From contig NZ_FOBG01000002.1 of NCBI RefSeq assembly GCF_900109645.1, positions 682,001-746,000 on the forward strand: DNA of 64,000 bases, given 5' to 3'. The stretch comes from Duganella sp. CF402. GTDB lineage: Bacteria; Pseudomonadota; Gammaproteobacteria; Burkholderiales; Burkholderiaceae_D. Position numbers and translations under genes: made by a program. Positions 32,584 through 41,496 of the stretch are shown one piece after another. Position 1 is the first letter of the stretch. Each line of letters opens with the position of its first letter. Below the pieces are notes generated by a model. The model worked only from the letters and a program-made list of their open reading frames with translations. It did not search any database and was not told where the DNA came from.

Positions 32584-35123
32584 TGCCCTTGTTCGGGAAA
32601 CTAATATCGCCGTGGCTGCGCATGGGCATGTATTCCCGGCTGTTCATTCCTATTTTCGTCATCATCGCAGTGGTGGTGGTGGTGCGCTACCACCTGCTGC
32701 TGGAATCCGAAACCAGCTACGCCAACGCGCGCTACCAGAAGGATGCCGGTGAACTGGCCGCGCATCTGAGCAAGACCCTGCAGCCGGCGCTGGCCACGCC
32801 TGATCGCGGCCAGATCGATGCCGCGTTGTCCGCCGCCCTGCTGCTCAATGCCGACCTGTCGGCGGCGCGGCTTGATTACGCCGGCGGCCATCTGGAGGCG
32901 CTGCGCAGCCAGCCTGCGCCTGCGGCGTATCCGGACTGGTTCACGCGCCTCAGTCCCATCACGGCCATTAACCAGAACGTCAGCATCGGCAACGCCACCC
33001 TGGCGCTGAGCTTTGAACCGACGCTGCCGCTGATGCAGGTGTGGCGCAACGTGCGGCAGCAGGCGATACTTTCGCTGGTCAATATCGCCATCATCTACAC
33101 GCTGCTGGGGATTATCATCTACGCCAACAAGCGCATGCTGCGCCGGTTGGCCGATGCCACCCATCGCTTCCAGAACGGCGAACACGAGGTGCGCCTGCCG
33201 GTACGCGGCACGCTCGAAGGCCGCATGCTGGCGTCGACCTTCAACAACATGGCGCAGCGCGTGCAGGCGCTGGTGCACAAGCTGCAACAAAGCCAGGACG
33301 ATTTGAGCGCGCAGCTGGCGCGCACCCTGCTCGCACAACAGCAACTGCAGGTGGAGAAGGACCGCATCGAAGTCACGCTGGCCTCGATCGGCGACGCCGT
33401 CATCACCACCGACCTGATTGGGCGCATCGATACCATCAACGAAGTGGCGCAGCAGCTGACCGGCTGGCCGGCGGCGCTGGCGCGCGGCATGGAGCTGCAC
33501 CAGGTGTTTGTGCTGGCGAATAACTTCGGCCAGCATTCGCTGCTCAAATCGATGAAGGCGATCTACGCCGGCGGCGAAGTGGTCAAGGTCGGCAACCAGA
33601 GCCTGCGCCACCGCAAGGGCCAGACCTGCATCGTCGAGTACACCGCCAACGCCATCCGCTCGCTACAGGGCGAAGTGCAAGGCTCGGTGCTGGTGTTCCG
33701 CGACGTGACCGAGCGCCGCCAGCTGATCCAGCAGATTTCGTGGCAGAGCAATCACGACATCCTCACCGGCCTGCCCAACCGCGCCGCGCTGGCGCACCGC
33801 TTTGAACAGGAAGTGGCGCGGGCGCGTGAGCATAATTATCTGCTGGCCGTATGCCTGTTCGACCTCGATCACTTCCAGCACGTGAACCAGTCGCTGGGCC
33901 AGGCCGTGGGCGACGAAATCCTCAAGCAGGCCGCCAGCCGCCTGCACGACTTTGCCGGCCAGCGTCACTACGTGGCGCGCCTGGGCGGCGACGAGTTCGT
34001 GCTGCTGCTGCCGGAGCTGCACGGCCGCGCCGCGATCGAGCAGGCGCTGGGCAAACTGATGGCCGACCTGGCGCGCGATTACGTGTGCGATGGCGAGGCG
34101 GTGAGCATGTCGGCCAGCGTCGGTATCGCGGTCTACACTGGTAGCGATATCAGCGCCGACAGCCTGCTGCGGCATGCGGATCAGGCGCTGTATCAGGCCA
34201 AGATCACGGGCCGCAATCGCCATCACTTTTTCGATGCCGATCTCGATGAGCAGGTGCGCACGCACCACAATCGCCGCACCGAGGTGCGTAACGCACTGCT
34301 GGCCAATGAACTGGTGTTGTACTACCAGCCCAAGCTGGACATGCGCAAAGGCCGCATCGTCGGCATGGAAGCGCTGCTGCGCTGGCAGCATCCGGAACGC
34401 GGCGTGGTGGCGCCGGGCGAATTCCTGCCCATCGTGGAGCACAGCGATGTGATGGTCGATATCGGCGAATGGGTGCTGCGCGAGGCGCTGCGTCAGCTGC
34501 AATCCTGGCGTGCGTTCGATCCGCTGTGGGTCATCAGCGTGAACATCGCGGCGCGCCATTTCCAGCGTCCCGATTTCGTCGAACGGCTGACGGCGATACT
34601 GGCCGAGTTCCCGGACGTGCCGCCGCATATGCTGGAGCTGGAGATACTGGAATCGTCGGCGCTCAGCGATATCGCGCATGTGCGCGACATCATGCACGAT
34701 TGCCAGGCGCTGGGCATCAGCTTTGCGCTCGATGATTTCGGCACCGGCTATTCATCCATGTCCTACCTCAAGCGCCTGCCGGCCGATGTGCTGAAGATCG
34801 ACCAGAGCTTCGTGCGCAACATGCTGGTGGATCGCGACGACCTGCATCTGGTCAGCGCAGTCATCGGGCTGGCGCGTTCGTTCGGGCTGGGCGTGATTGC
34901 GGAGGGCGTGGAGACCATCGAACATGGCGCCATGCTGATGCGCCTCGGCTGCGACCTGGTGCAGGGCTATGGCATCGCGCGGCCGATGCCGGCGGACGAT
35001 GTGCTGTCGTGGGTCGCCAGTTTCGATACGGCAGCGGTGTGGCAGGCTGCGGCCAGCCTGCCGCCCATCGTCAGCCTGCACGGCAAGGCTGACGGCGACA
35101 GCTCGCAGCTAGCCTTGATTTAA
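32583..35123 (+). CDS. Membrane GGDEF-EAL protein (c-di-GMP signalling) with HAMP and PAS
   Basis: 846 residues. Order: helix (about 17-36), periplasmic sensor part (40-155), helix (about 157-180), HAMP (about 180-235), coiled coil, PAS (about 260-385), GGDEF (about 390-555) and EAL (about 565-825). The GGDEF motif is intact (LGGDEFVLLL, about 466), but the RxxD inhibitory site is absent (RHYVARLGGDEF) and the usual NDSLGH reads NQSLGQ. The EAL domain keeps its key residues: MEALLRW, ILELEILES-like LELEILES, DDFGTGYSS, LKIDQSF, IAEGVET and QGYGIARPM. It is therefore probably an active phosphodiesterase; cyclase activity is less certain. It is coupled to the pilU-peroxidase run. Confidence 0.93.
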   Translation: MPLFGKLISPWLRMGMYSRLFIPIFVIIAVVVVVRYHLLLESETSYANARYQKDAGELAAHLSKTLQPALATPDRGQIDAALSAALLLNADLSAARLDYAGGHLEALRSQPAPAAYPDWFTRLSPITAINQNVSIGNATLALSFEPTLPLMQVWRNVRQQAILSLVNIAIIYTLLGIIIYANKRMLRRLADATHRFQNGEHEVRLPVRGTLEGRMLASTFNNMAQRVQALVHKLQQSQDDLSAQLARTLLAQQQLQVEKDRIEVTLASIGDAVITTDLIGRIDTINEVAQQLTGWPAALARGMELHQVFVLANNFGQHSLLKSMKAIYAGGEVVKVGNQSLRHRKGQTCIVEYTANAIRSLQGEVQGSVLVFRDVTERRQLIQQISWQSNHDILTGLPNRAALAHRFEQEVARAREHNYLLAVCLFDLDHFQHVNQSLGQAVGDEILKQAASRLHDFAGQRHYVARLGGDEFVLLLPELHGRAAIEQALGKLMADLARDYVCDGEAVSMSASVGIAVYTGSDISADSLLRHADQALYQAKITGRNRHHFFDADLDEQVRTHHNRRTEVRNALLANELVLYYQPKLDMRKGRIVGMEALLRWQHPERGVVAPGEFLPIVEHSDVMVDIGEWVLREALRQLQSWRAFDPLWVISVNIAARHFQRPDFVERLTAILAEFPDVPPHMLELEILESSALSDIAHVRDIMHDCQALGISFALDDFGTGYSSMSYLKRLPADVLKIDQSFVRNMLVDRDDLHLVSAVIGLARSFGLGVIAEGVETIEHGAMLMRLGCDLVQGYGIARPMPADDVLSWVASFDTAAVWQAAASLPPIVSLHGKADGDSSQLALI

Positions 35124-36347
35124 AGCGCGGTCGACTAGCTCGATCCAGTGCAGCACCGGCGTTTCGGTGCCCGATTGCAGGTGGGCGGTGCAGCCGACGT
35201 TGGCGGAGACGATGGTTTGCGCGCCGGTGTCTTCCAGGTTGGCCAGCTTGCGGTCGCGCAGCTGCAGCGATAGTTCCGGTTGCAGCAGCGAATAGCTGCC
35301 GGCCGAGCCGCAGCACAGGTGGCTGTCGGCGCACAGCACCACATCGACGCCGATTGCGCGCAGCGCGCCTTCGACCTTGCCCCGTATCTGCTGGCCGTGC
35401 TGCAGCGTGCAGGGAGGGTGATAGGCAACGCGGCCCTTGCCCGCTGCGCCAGCCTTGACGCGCTGCGCCAGCTCGGTCTCGAACTGAGGCATGATTTCGC
35501 TCAGGTCTTTCGTCAGCGCCGAAATGCGCGCGGCCTTTTCCGCATAACCGCCATCGTGCGCCAGCAGGTGGCCGTACTCCTTCACCGTCGCGCCGCATCC
35601 GGACGCCGTCATGACGATGGCCTCGACTGCACCTTGCTCCACGTACGGCCACCACGCATCGATATTGCGGCGCATGTCGTCCAGCGCTGCCTCCTGCTCG
35701 TTCATGTGATGCCGCAGCGCGCCGCAGCAGCCGGCCTTGGGCGCGACGATCAGCTGCACGCCCAGTGCATCCAGCACGCGCGCGGTGGCGGCGTTGATAT
35801 TGGGCGCCATCGCCGGTTGCGCGCAACCATCGAGCACCAGCATCTTGCGTGCATGCTCGCGCACCGGCCACACGCCGGCGTCCCGCCGCTCCGGCACCTT
35901 GTCCTGCAATGCCGGCGACAACAACGGCCGGAAGATCTGCCCTGCCCTTAGCGCCGCGCCAAACAGCGTCTTGCGCGTCAAACCTTCCACCAGCAGCTTG
36001 CGCTTGATGCGCTCTCCCAGCGGCCGTGGCACACGCTCGTCCACCACCTTGCGGCCGATGTCCACCAGCCGGCCATATTTCACACCCGATGGACAGGTGG
36101 TCTCACAGTTGCGGCAGGTGAGACAGCGGTCGAGGTGCAGCTGGGTGCTGGCCGTGACCTCCGCACCTTCCAGCACCTGCTTGATCAGGTAGATGCGGCC
36201 ACGCGGCCCGTCCAGCTCATCGCCCAGCAGTTGATAGGTCGGACAAGTGGCCGTGCAAAACCCGCAGTGCACGCAGGCGCGCAGGATGGCGTCGGCCTCT
36301 TCGCCTTCGCGCGTATGCTTGATGAAGTCCGCCAGATTAGTTTGCAT
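35109..36347 (-). CDS. glcF: Glycolate oxidase iron-sulfur subunit
   Basis: 412 residues from ATG 36347 (MQTNLADFIKHTREGEEADA). Two [4Fe-4S] motifs, CVHCGFCTATCP (about 25-36) and CLTCRNCETTCPSG (about 75-90), precede two CCG domains with CCGALRHH and CCGSAGSY. It passes electrons from GlcD/GlcE to the quinone pool during oxidation of glycolate to glyoxylate. The start overlaps the glcE stop by 11 bases. The 3' end overlaps the end of the convergent GGDEF-EAL gene by 15 bases. Confidence 0.95.
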   Translation of the reverse strand: MQTNLADFIKHTREGEEADAILRACVHCGFCTATCPTYQLLGDELDGPRGRIYLIKQVLEGAEVTASTQLHLDRCLTCRNCETTCPSGVKYGRLVDIGRKVVDERVPRPLGERIKRKLLVEGLTRKTLFGAALRAGQIFRPLLSPALQDKVPERRDAGVWPVREHARKMLVLDGCAQPAMAPNINAATARVLDALGVQLIVAPKAGCCGALRHHMNEQEAALDDMRRNIDAWWPYVEQGAVEAIVMTASGCGATVKEYGHLLAHDGGYAEKAARISALTKDLSEIMPQFETELAQRVKAGAAGKGRVAYHPPCTLQHGQQIRGKVEGALRAIGVDVVLCADSHLCCGSAGSYSLLQPELSLQLRDRKLANLEDTGAQTIVSANVGCTAHLQSGTETPVLHWIELVDRALNQG

Positions 36348-37401
36348 ACATGCGCCCCGGATTGAAGATGCCAGCAGGGTCGAACGACTGCTTGAGCCGA
36401 TCATGGATTTTCGCCACCGCCGGCGCCAGCGGATGGAACACGCCGACGCTCTTGTCGCCGCCACGGAACAGCGTCGCATGACCGCCCGCCGCTGCCACCG
36501 TACGGCGGATCGCAAGCGCACGCTCCACGCTGTCGGCCGCATCGTCCTCCACTTTGAGCCAGCGCTGCGCGCCGCCCCACTCGATCAACTGCTCGCCGCG
36601 CAAGATGATTGCGCTGGCGTGCGATGGCACCGACATGCGCCACAAACTGCCGCCGCTGAAATAGCCATGCGTCTGGTCGCGCAAAGAGGCCCAGAACAGC
36701 GCCGCCTCGCCATCCGCCAGCACCTGTCCGCCCAGCCTGCGCTGCGCCGCCTCCACCGCCGCATCCGCACCGGACAAGCGCAGCGTCAGCACGCCCTGAT
36801 GCCAGCAGCTGGCGGATATCGGCAACGGCTGCCCTGCCCATTCATTGAGCCGCGTGAGCGCGTCGATCTCGCTCATCTCGAAACCCAGGCTCGCTTCGCG
36901 CAGCGGCACCGGCAGCACCTTGAGCGACACTTCCAGTATCAGCCCCAGCGTGCCAAGCGAACCAGCCAGCAAGCGCGATACGTCATAGCCGGCCACATTC
37001 TTCATCACCTGCCCGCCAAAGCGCAGCACTTCGCCACGTCCATCCATCAGCACTGCGCCCAGCACGAAGTCGCGCACCGCACCGGCGGCGGCGCGGCGCG
37101 GGCCGGACAAGGCGCTGGCCACCACGCCGCCGATAGTCGAACCTACATAGCGCGGCGGCTCGAACGCCAGCATCTGCTTGTGCTGAGCCAGCAGCGCTTC
37201 GATCTCCGCCAGCGGCGTGCCGCAACGCGCAGTGATCACCAGCTCCGTCGGCTCGTAAGAGATGATGCCGCTGTTGACGCGCGTGTCGAGCGGCTCACCG
37301 TTCAGCGCCTGCCCGTACCAGTCCTTGGTGCCGCCGCCACGCAGGCGCAGCGGCGCCTGGGCGGTGCGGATGCGATGCGAAAAATCGTCGTAGATGGTCA
37401 T
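36337..37401 (-). CDS. glcE: Glycolate oxidase FAD-binding subunit GlcE
   Basis: 354 residues from ATG 37401 (MTIYDDFSHRIRTAQAPLRL); the frame is open far upstream, but only inside glcD. FAD-binding (PCMH-type) domain: LRLRGGGTKDWYG, EALLAQHKQMLAFEPPRYV, STIGGVVASALSGPRRAAAG and GQVMKNVAGYDVSRLLAGSL. The C-terminal DRLKQSFDPAGIFNPGRMYA is typical. It is the middle gene of glcD-glcE-glcF, starting 3 bases after glcD. Confidence 0.94.
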   Translation of the reverse strand: MTIYDDFSHRIRTAQAPLRLRGGGTKDWYGQALNGEPLDTRVNSGIISYEPTELVITARCGTPLAEIEALLAQHKQMLAFEPPRYVGSTIGGVVASALSGPRRAAAGAVRDFVLGAVLMDGRGEVLRFGGQVMKNVAGYDVSRLLAGSLGTLGLILEVSLKVLPVPLREASLGFEMSEIDALTRLNEWAGQPLPISASCWHQGVLTLRLSGADAAVEAAQRRLGGQVLADGEAALFWASLRDQTHGYFSGGSLWRMSVPSHASAIILRGEQLIEWGGAQRWLKVEDDAADSVERALAIRRTVAAAGGHATLFRGGDKSVGVFHPLAPAVAKIHDRLKQSFDPAGIFNPGRMYAN

Positions 37402-37403
37402 CG

Positions 37404-38882
37404 TCAAAAACGTGGAAGGTTGGAGAACGGCAGCGCGCCGCCACTGACATGCATCTTGCCGAGTTCGGCGCAGCGGTTCAGCGTGGGGATGGCCTTGTCG
37501 GGATTGAGCAAGCCGGCCGGATCGAAGCTGCGTTTCACCGAGAAGAACGCTTCCAGCTCTTCGGGCTTGAACTGAACGCACATGGAATTGATCTTCTCGA
37601 TGCCCACGCCATGCTCGCCGGTGATGGTGCCGCCGACTTCCACGCACAGCGCGAGAATCTCCGCGCCAAAGGCTTCGGCACGGTGGAACTCGTCCGGGAT
37701 ATTCGCATTGAACAGAATCAGCGGATGCAGGTTGCCGTCGCCCGCATGGAACACATTGGCGCAGCGCAGGCCGTACTTGGTTTCCATCGCCGCGATGCCG
37801 GCCAATACTTCGCCCAGGCGCTTGCGCGGAATGGTGCCATCCATGCAGTAGTAATCGGGTGAGATGCGGCCGGCGGCTGGGAACGCGTTCTTGCGGCCGG
37901 ACCAGAACTTCAGCCGTTCGGCTTCCGACTGCGACACGGCAATCGCAATCGCGCCCGCCGTGTTCAGCACCGCCGTCATGCGCGCGATTTCTTCTTCCAC
38001 TTCTTCGACGGTGCCGTCGGCTTCGCACAGCAGGATGGCGGCAGCTTCGGTGTCATAGCCAGCTTTGACAAACGGCTCCACCATGCGAGAAGAAGTCTGG
38101 TCCATCATCTCCAACCCTGCCGGAATAATGCCAGCAGCGATCAGCGCCGCCACCGCGTGGCAGCCCTTCACCACCTCATCGAACGACGCCATGATGACGC
38201 GCGCGGTAGCTGGCTTGGGCACCAGCTTCACCGTCACCTCGGTGACGATGCCCAGCATGCCTTCCGAGCCGATAAACACCGACAGCAGGTCAAGGCCCGG
38301 CGCGTCCAGCGCTTCGCTGCCCAGCTCCACCACCTCGCCATCGATCGTCACCATACGCACACGCAGCACGTTGTGCACCGTGAGGCCATACTTCAGACAA
38401 TGCACGCCACCCGAATTCTCGGCCACATTGCCGCCAATCGAACAGGCGATCTGCGATGAAGGATCGGGCGCATAGTACAAGCCATGCTGCGCCGCCGCTT
38501 CCGAAATCGCCAGATTGCGCACACCCGGCTGCACCACCGCCGTCCGCGAATACGCATCCATACGCACAATGCGGTTAAGCCGCGCAGTCGACAGCACCAC
38601 GCCATCGGCAATCGGCATCGCGCCGCCGGACAGGCCGGTGCCCGCGCCGCGCGGCACCACCGGCACGCCCAGCTCGCGGCACACCTGAAGCACCGCGACC
38701 ACTTGCGCCTCACTATCCGGCAACACCACAATCATCGGCAGCTGGCGGTAAGCCGCCAGCCCGTCGCACTCATACGGACGAGTATCCTCCAGCGACGACA
38801 ACACAGCCCGCGCCGGCAGCACCCGCAGCAGCGCCGCCGCCACCTGCTCCCGCCGCGCGCCAAGATCAGTAACAGTGTTCAT
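37404..38882 (-). CDS. glcD: Glycolate oxidase catalytic FAD subunit GlcD
   Basis: 492 residues, FAD-linked oxidase. The PCMH domain contains VVPRGAGTGLSGGAMPIADG (about 75-95) and GGNVAENSGGVHCLKYGLT. The C-terminal part holds the His-containing NVFHAGDGNLHPLILFNANI and the GTITGEHGVGIEKI motif (about 420-435), ending with SFDPAGLLNPDKAIPT. It oxidises glycolate (or D-lactate) to glyoxylate. It is first in its operon; the upstream gap to 39035 contains its promoter. Confidence 0.95.
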   Translation of the reverse strand: MNTVTDLGARREQVAAALLRVLPARAVLSSLEDTRPYECDGLAAYRQLPMIVVLPDSEAQVVAVLQVCRELGVPVVPRGAGTGLSGGAMPIADGVVLSTARLNRIVRMDAYSRTAVVQPGVRNLAISEAAAQHGLYYAPDPSSQIACSIGGNVAENSGGVHCLKYGLTVHNVLRVRMVTIDGEVVELGSEALDAPGLDLLSVFIGSEGMLGIVTEVTVKLVPKPATARVIMASFDEVVKGCHAVAALIAAGIIPAGLEMMDQTSSRMVEPFVKAGYDTEAAAILLCEADGTVEEVEEEIARMTAVLNTAGAIAIAVSQSEAERLKFWSGRKNAFPAAGRISPDYYCMDGTIPRKRLGEVLAGIAAMETKYGLRCANVFHAGDGNLHPLILFNANIPDEFHRAEAFGAEILALCVEVGGTITGEHGVGIEKINSMCVQFKPEELEAFFSVKRSFDPAGLLNPDKAIPTLNRCAELGKMHVSGGALPFSNLPRF

Positions 38883-39035
38883 GGGATCGTGTACCTAAAA
38901 ACACAGATTGAAACACGATTGTAAGCACAAACACCCGCGATAGCGAAATTTCACGCCACTTTGCGCAAATGCATACGAGCGCAATGGGATATGACATACG
39001 CTCGCTGTAAAATACCCATTCTTGCGAGGCGCATC

Positions 39036-39194
39036 ATGAGCAATGCAAAATTATCGGGGAAAATCAAAAGGCCGACCGCCGCATCTATTCGCGGCATGCT
39101 TGCAAAACCCGGGCGCACACTCCCAAGTGAAACTGCGCTCAAAGCACTCATGCTGGCCACACTAAAAGCCAAGGACGATGCCAGCAAGGAGTAG
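39036..39194 (+). CDS. VapB-like antitoxin of a decayed vapBC pair
   Basis: 52 residues from ATG 39036 (MSNAKLSGKIKRPTAASIRG), ending LKAKDDASKE. A short basic protein directly before a PIN-domain gene (5-base gap) is the usual antitoxin-toxin arrangement. No clear AbrB or RHH motif can be named. The base composition here is visibly lower in GC than that of the flanking genes, suggesting acquisition by transfer. An in-frame ATG at 38961 would add 25 residues, but GAGG before 39036 favours the shorter form. Confidence 0.65.
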   Translation: MSNAKLSGKIKRPTAASIRGMLAKPGRTLPSETALKALMLATLKAKDDASKE

Positions 39195-39199
39195 CCGCA

Positions 39200-39472
39200 A
39201 TGATTTCGCTCGACACGAATATCCTTGCCCGCTACTTGCTGAACGACACCCCTTCCCAAGCGATTATTGCGCAACAGCTGCTTGAGCGAGAGCCTTTCAC
39301 AGTTCCGATAACCGTATTTCTTGAACTCGCATGGGTCTTGGAATCCCTGGGGAGTACGCGCGGAGAAATTTTGGCAATGAGCGCGGGCTGCAGTGAATTT
39401 AAGACCTTTGACAAGGCATTGGTAAAAGCCGCCAAGCGGTTGGCAACCATTCCGGCAGCATCATTCCCTTGA
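39200..39472 (+). pseudogene. VapC-type PIN-domain toxin with an internal deletion
   Basis: 90 residues, open frame. The N-terminus (ISLDTNILARYLLNDTPSQA) and middle (VPITVFLELAWVLESLGSTR) match VapC PIN ribonucleases, as does the end (GCSEFKTFDKALVKAAKRL). Full-length relatives have about 125-135 residues. About 40 residues between RGEI and LAMSAGCSEF are gone, including the acidic residue of the usual ADALH-type motif that binds the catalytic metal. Asp5 and the Glu of FLELAW remain. It is probably an inactive toxin remnant kept beside its antitoxin. Confidence 0.7.
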
Positions 39473-39569
39473 GGCAACAAAGAGACGCTCATGACGCGAA
39501 AATCCTTCGCGTTGCGGGCGCATTGTCGTATTCTTTCGGGCGCAGCTATTTCAATGACTGGAACAGAGT

Positions 39570-40127
39570 ATGGAACACAATTTCGAACAGGCTTGGCTCC
39601 TGGCGCTGGAAGAACGGTTCGGCGCGCAGGCCAAGATCGGTCAGGTGGCGCTGGATAACCGTCCGCGCATGCTGATCTACTATTTTGAGGATTTCCCGGC
39701 CAAGGACATGACCACCGCCGTCACCGCCGGCCTCTCCAACGCCAACCACCCGGACTGGAAACACGGCAAGCCTGAACTGTGCTTCTCGCTGTACACCAAG
39801 GACCAGGGCTGGGGCAGCGCCGCCGCTTACATCGCGCAATCGTTTTTTAACGATAGCTCGTTCCACTACCAGGCCTCGTTCAAGATCGACCAGCCGATGT
39901 CGAAGGACAGCGCCATGAACGCCTGCTTCGTCTACCGTCCGCAGTTCATGAACGAAGAGCAGATCAAGTTCGAACTCCCGGACCGCACCATCTTCCTTGC
40001 AGGCCTGTTCCCGATGTACGACGAGGAAGTGCCGATGTACGAATCCAAAGGCATCCAGGAATTCTGGAACACGCCGGGCTTCGATCCTTACAATCCGCGC
40101 CGCGCCAGCATCGCAACGAAGGGCTGA
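39570..40127 (+). CDS. Suppressor of fused (SUFU) domain protein
   Basis: 185 residues without signal or membrane segments. The sequence MLIYYFEDFPAKDMTTAVTA, GLSNANHPDWKHGKPELCFS and GLFPMYDEEVPMYESKGIQE matches the bacterial SUFU-like family (PF05076). Bacterial members often act as immunity-type proteins next to polymorphic toxins; others are house-keeping proteins of unknown role. Here no toxin gene is adjacent; the decayed vapBC lies 97 bases upstream and the cobalamin adenosyltransferase 5 bases downstream, suggesting a two-gene transcript with the latter. Confidence 0.85.
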   Translation: MEHNFEQAWLLALEERFGAQAKIGQVALDNRPRMLIYYFEDFPAKDMTTAVTAGLSNANHPDWKHGKPELCFSLYTKDQGWGSAAAYIAQSFFNDSSFHYQASFKIDQPMSKDSAMNACFVYRPQFMNEEQIKFELPDRTIFLAGLFPMYDEEVPMYESKGIQEFWNTPGFDPYNPRRASIATKG

Positions 40128-40132
40128 ATATC

Positions 40133-40687
40133 ATGGGTAACCGACTCTCGAAAATCGCCACCCGCACCGGCGACGGCGGCACCACCGGCCTCGGTGACGG
40201 CAGCCGCACCGACAAGGACAGCGTGCGCATCACCTCCATCGGCGAGGTGGACGAACTGAACTCGCATATCGGCCTGCTGTTGTGCGAAGACATGCCGGCC
40301 GACCTGCGCGATGAACTGGTCACCATCCAGCACGACCTGTTCGACCTGGGCGGCGAATTGTGCATCCCGGGCTACCAGATGATCAAGGAAGCGCATGTCG
40401 AACGCCTCGATGCGCTGCTGGCCAAGTACAACGCCACCCTGCCACCGCTGACGGAGTTCATCCTGCCGGCTGGCTCGCGGGCGGCAGCGCAGGCCCACGT
40501 CTGCCGCACCGTGTGCCGCCGTGCCGAACGCGCCATCGTCACGCTGGGCAAGGCCGAGACCATCCACGAGCACCCGCGCCAGTATGTGAACCGCTTGTCG
40601 GATTTGCTGTTTGTGCTGTCCCGCACGTTGAACCGCTACGCCGGCGGCAGCGACGTGCTGTGGCAGCACGAACGCAAGCGCGGCTAA
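40133..40687 (+). CDS. Cob(I)yrinic acid a,c-diamide adenosyltransferase, PduO type
   Basis: 184 residues. It transfers the adenosyl group of ATP to cob(I)alamin, making coenzyme B12. Signatures of PduO/MMAB enzymes: KIATRTGDGGTTGLGDGSR at the N-terminus (ATP-binding), SIGEVDELNSHIGLLL, and CRTVCRRAERAIVTL with the C-terminal NRLSDLLFVLSRTLNRYAG. The protein is the usual length. It is in the same direction as the SUFU gene, 5 bases after it, and ends 8 bases before the convergent M48 gene. Confidence 0.94.
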   Translation: MGNRLSKIATRTGDGGTTGLGDGSRTDKDSVRITSIGEVDELNSHIGLLLCEDMPADLRDELVTIQHDLFDLGGELCIPGYQMIKEAHVERLDALLAKYNATLPPLTEFILPAGSRAAAQAHVCRTVCRRAERAIVTLGKAETIHEHPRQYVNRLSDLLFVLSRTLNRYAGGSDVLWQHERKRG

Positions 40688-40695
40688 TCGATCAA

Positions 40696-41433
40696 TCACT
40701 CGTCAAACAGCCTCGCCATCCCTCGCGCCATGCTGACGCGTGAGGCGGTGGCGGGATAGGCGTTGCTCACCAGCGCTGACTGCTCGCTGGCCGCCAGCTT
40801 GCGGTAGAAACTCACCATATCGGCCGCCGCCCATCCCGCGCGGTGCGCCAGCATCATTCCCAAATGATCGGCCTCGGACTCCTGCAGGCTGGATAATTTC
40901 GACAAGCGGATCTGCAGCGACAAGTCACTGTCGAGCCGCGCCATCACCACCTCCAGCGGCACGACCGGCAAGCGGTTCAGCAGCATCGCTTCGGACAAGG
41001 TTTCGCGCGGATGCTCGGCCACCACATGGGCCACTTCATGTGCCAGCATGGTTGCCAGTTCGCCGTCAGTAAGCGCCAACTGGTGCACAAAAGCGCTGCC
41101 GACCAGGATCTTCCCGCCAGCCATGCACAGCGCGTCGATATCGGGATCGCTGGTGGTATGGACTTCCCACTGCCATTGCGCGGCTTCCGGTTTCAATGCG
41201 ATAGCCGCACGGATCAGTTCCGCGCTGACGTAGCGCAACCGGACCAGCAGACGGTGGTCCTCATCCAGCTTGCCGGCCGCCGCCAGATCGACCGTGCGAT
41301 CGATGTAGCGCTCCTCCATGCTGGCATCCACTTCGCTCGCGCTGAATGCGAGCTCCTGCCAGCGGCCGGACTCCGGCACCTGCGCCGAGGCGCTTGCCGT
41401 CAACAATAGCAGGCTTGCAAGAAACGGATTCAT
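40696..41433 (-). CDS. Periplasmic M48 family metalloprotease
   Basis: 245 residues from ATG 41433, with AGAGG five bases upstream. A signal peptide (NPFLASLLLLTASASAQVPE) points to the periplasm. The zinc motif HEVAH is in TMLAHEVAHVVAEHPRE (about 131), and the third ligand Glu is in LSSLQESEADHLGMMLAHRA. This is the short single-domain M48 type (compare LoiP/YcaL). A perfect palindrome sits directly upstream of its ribosome-binding site. The LysR-type gene ends 60 bases upstream on the same strand. Confidence 0.9.
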   Translation of the reverse strand: MNPFLASLLLLTASASAQVPESGRWQELAFSASEVDASMEERYIDRTVDLAAAGKLDEDHRLLVRLRYVSAELIRAAIALKPEAAQWQWEVHTTSDPDIDALCMAGGKILVGSAFVHQLALTDGELATMLAHEVAHVVAEHPRETLSEAMLLNRLPVVPLEVVMARLDSDLSLQIRLSKLSSLQESEADHLGMMLAHRAGWAAADMVSFYRKLAASEQSALVSNAYPATASRVSMARGMARLFDE

Positions 41434-41443
41434 CAAGGCCTCT

Positions 41444-41462
41444 GATATAAACTGTTTATATC
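41444..41462. promoter_or_regulatory. Palindrome directly upstream of the M48 gene
   Basis: GATATAAA-CTG-TTTATATC, an 8-bp perfect inverted repeat with a 3-base centre, one base upstream of the AGAGG ribosome-binding site of the M48 gene. It is AT-rich in otherwise GC-rich DNA. It may be an operator or include the -10 region; the binding protein is unknown. Confidence 0.5.
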
Positions 41463-41496
41463 AATATAGGCCAGACCGCGCCAGAGGCAAGGAATT

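Noticed and set aside
39494..39512. Hairpin ACGCGAA / TTCGCGT after the vapC remnant as a terminator
   Set aside because: Seven-base stem without a following T-run; too weak to call.
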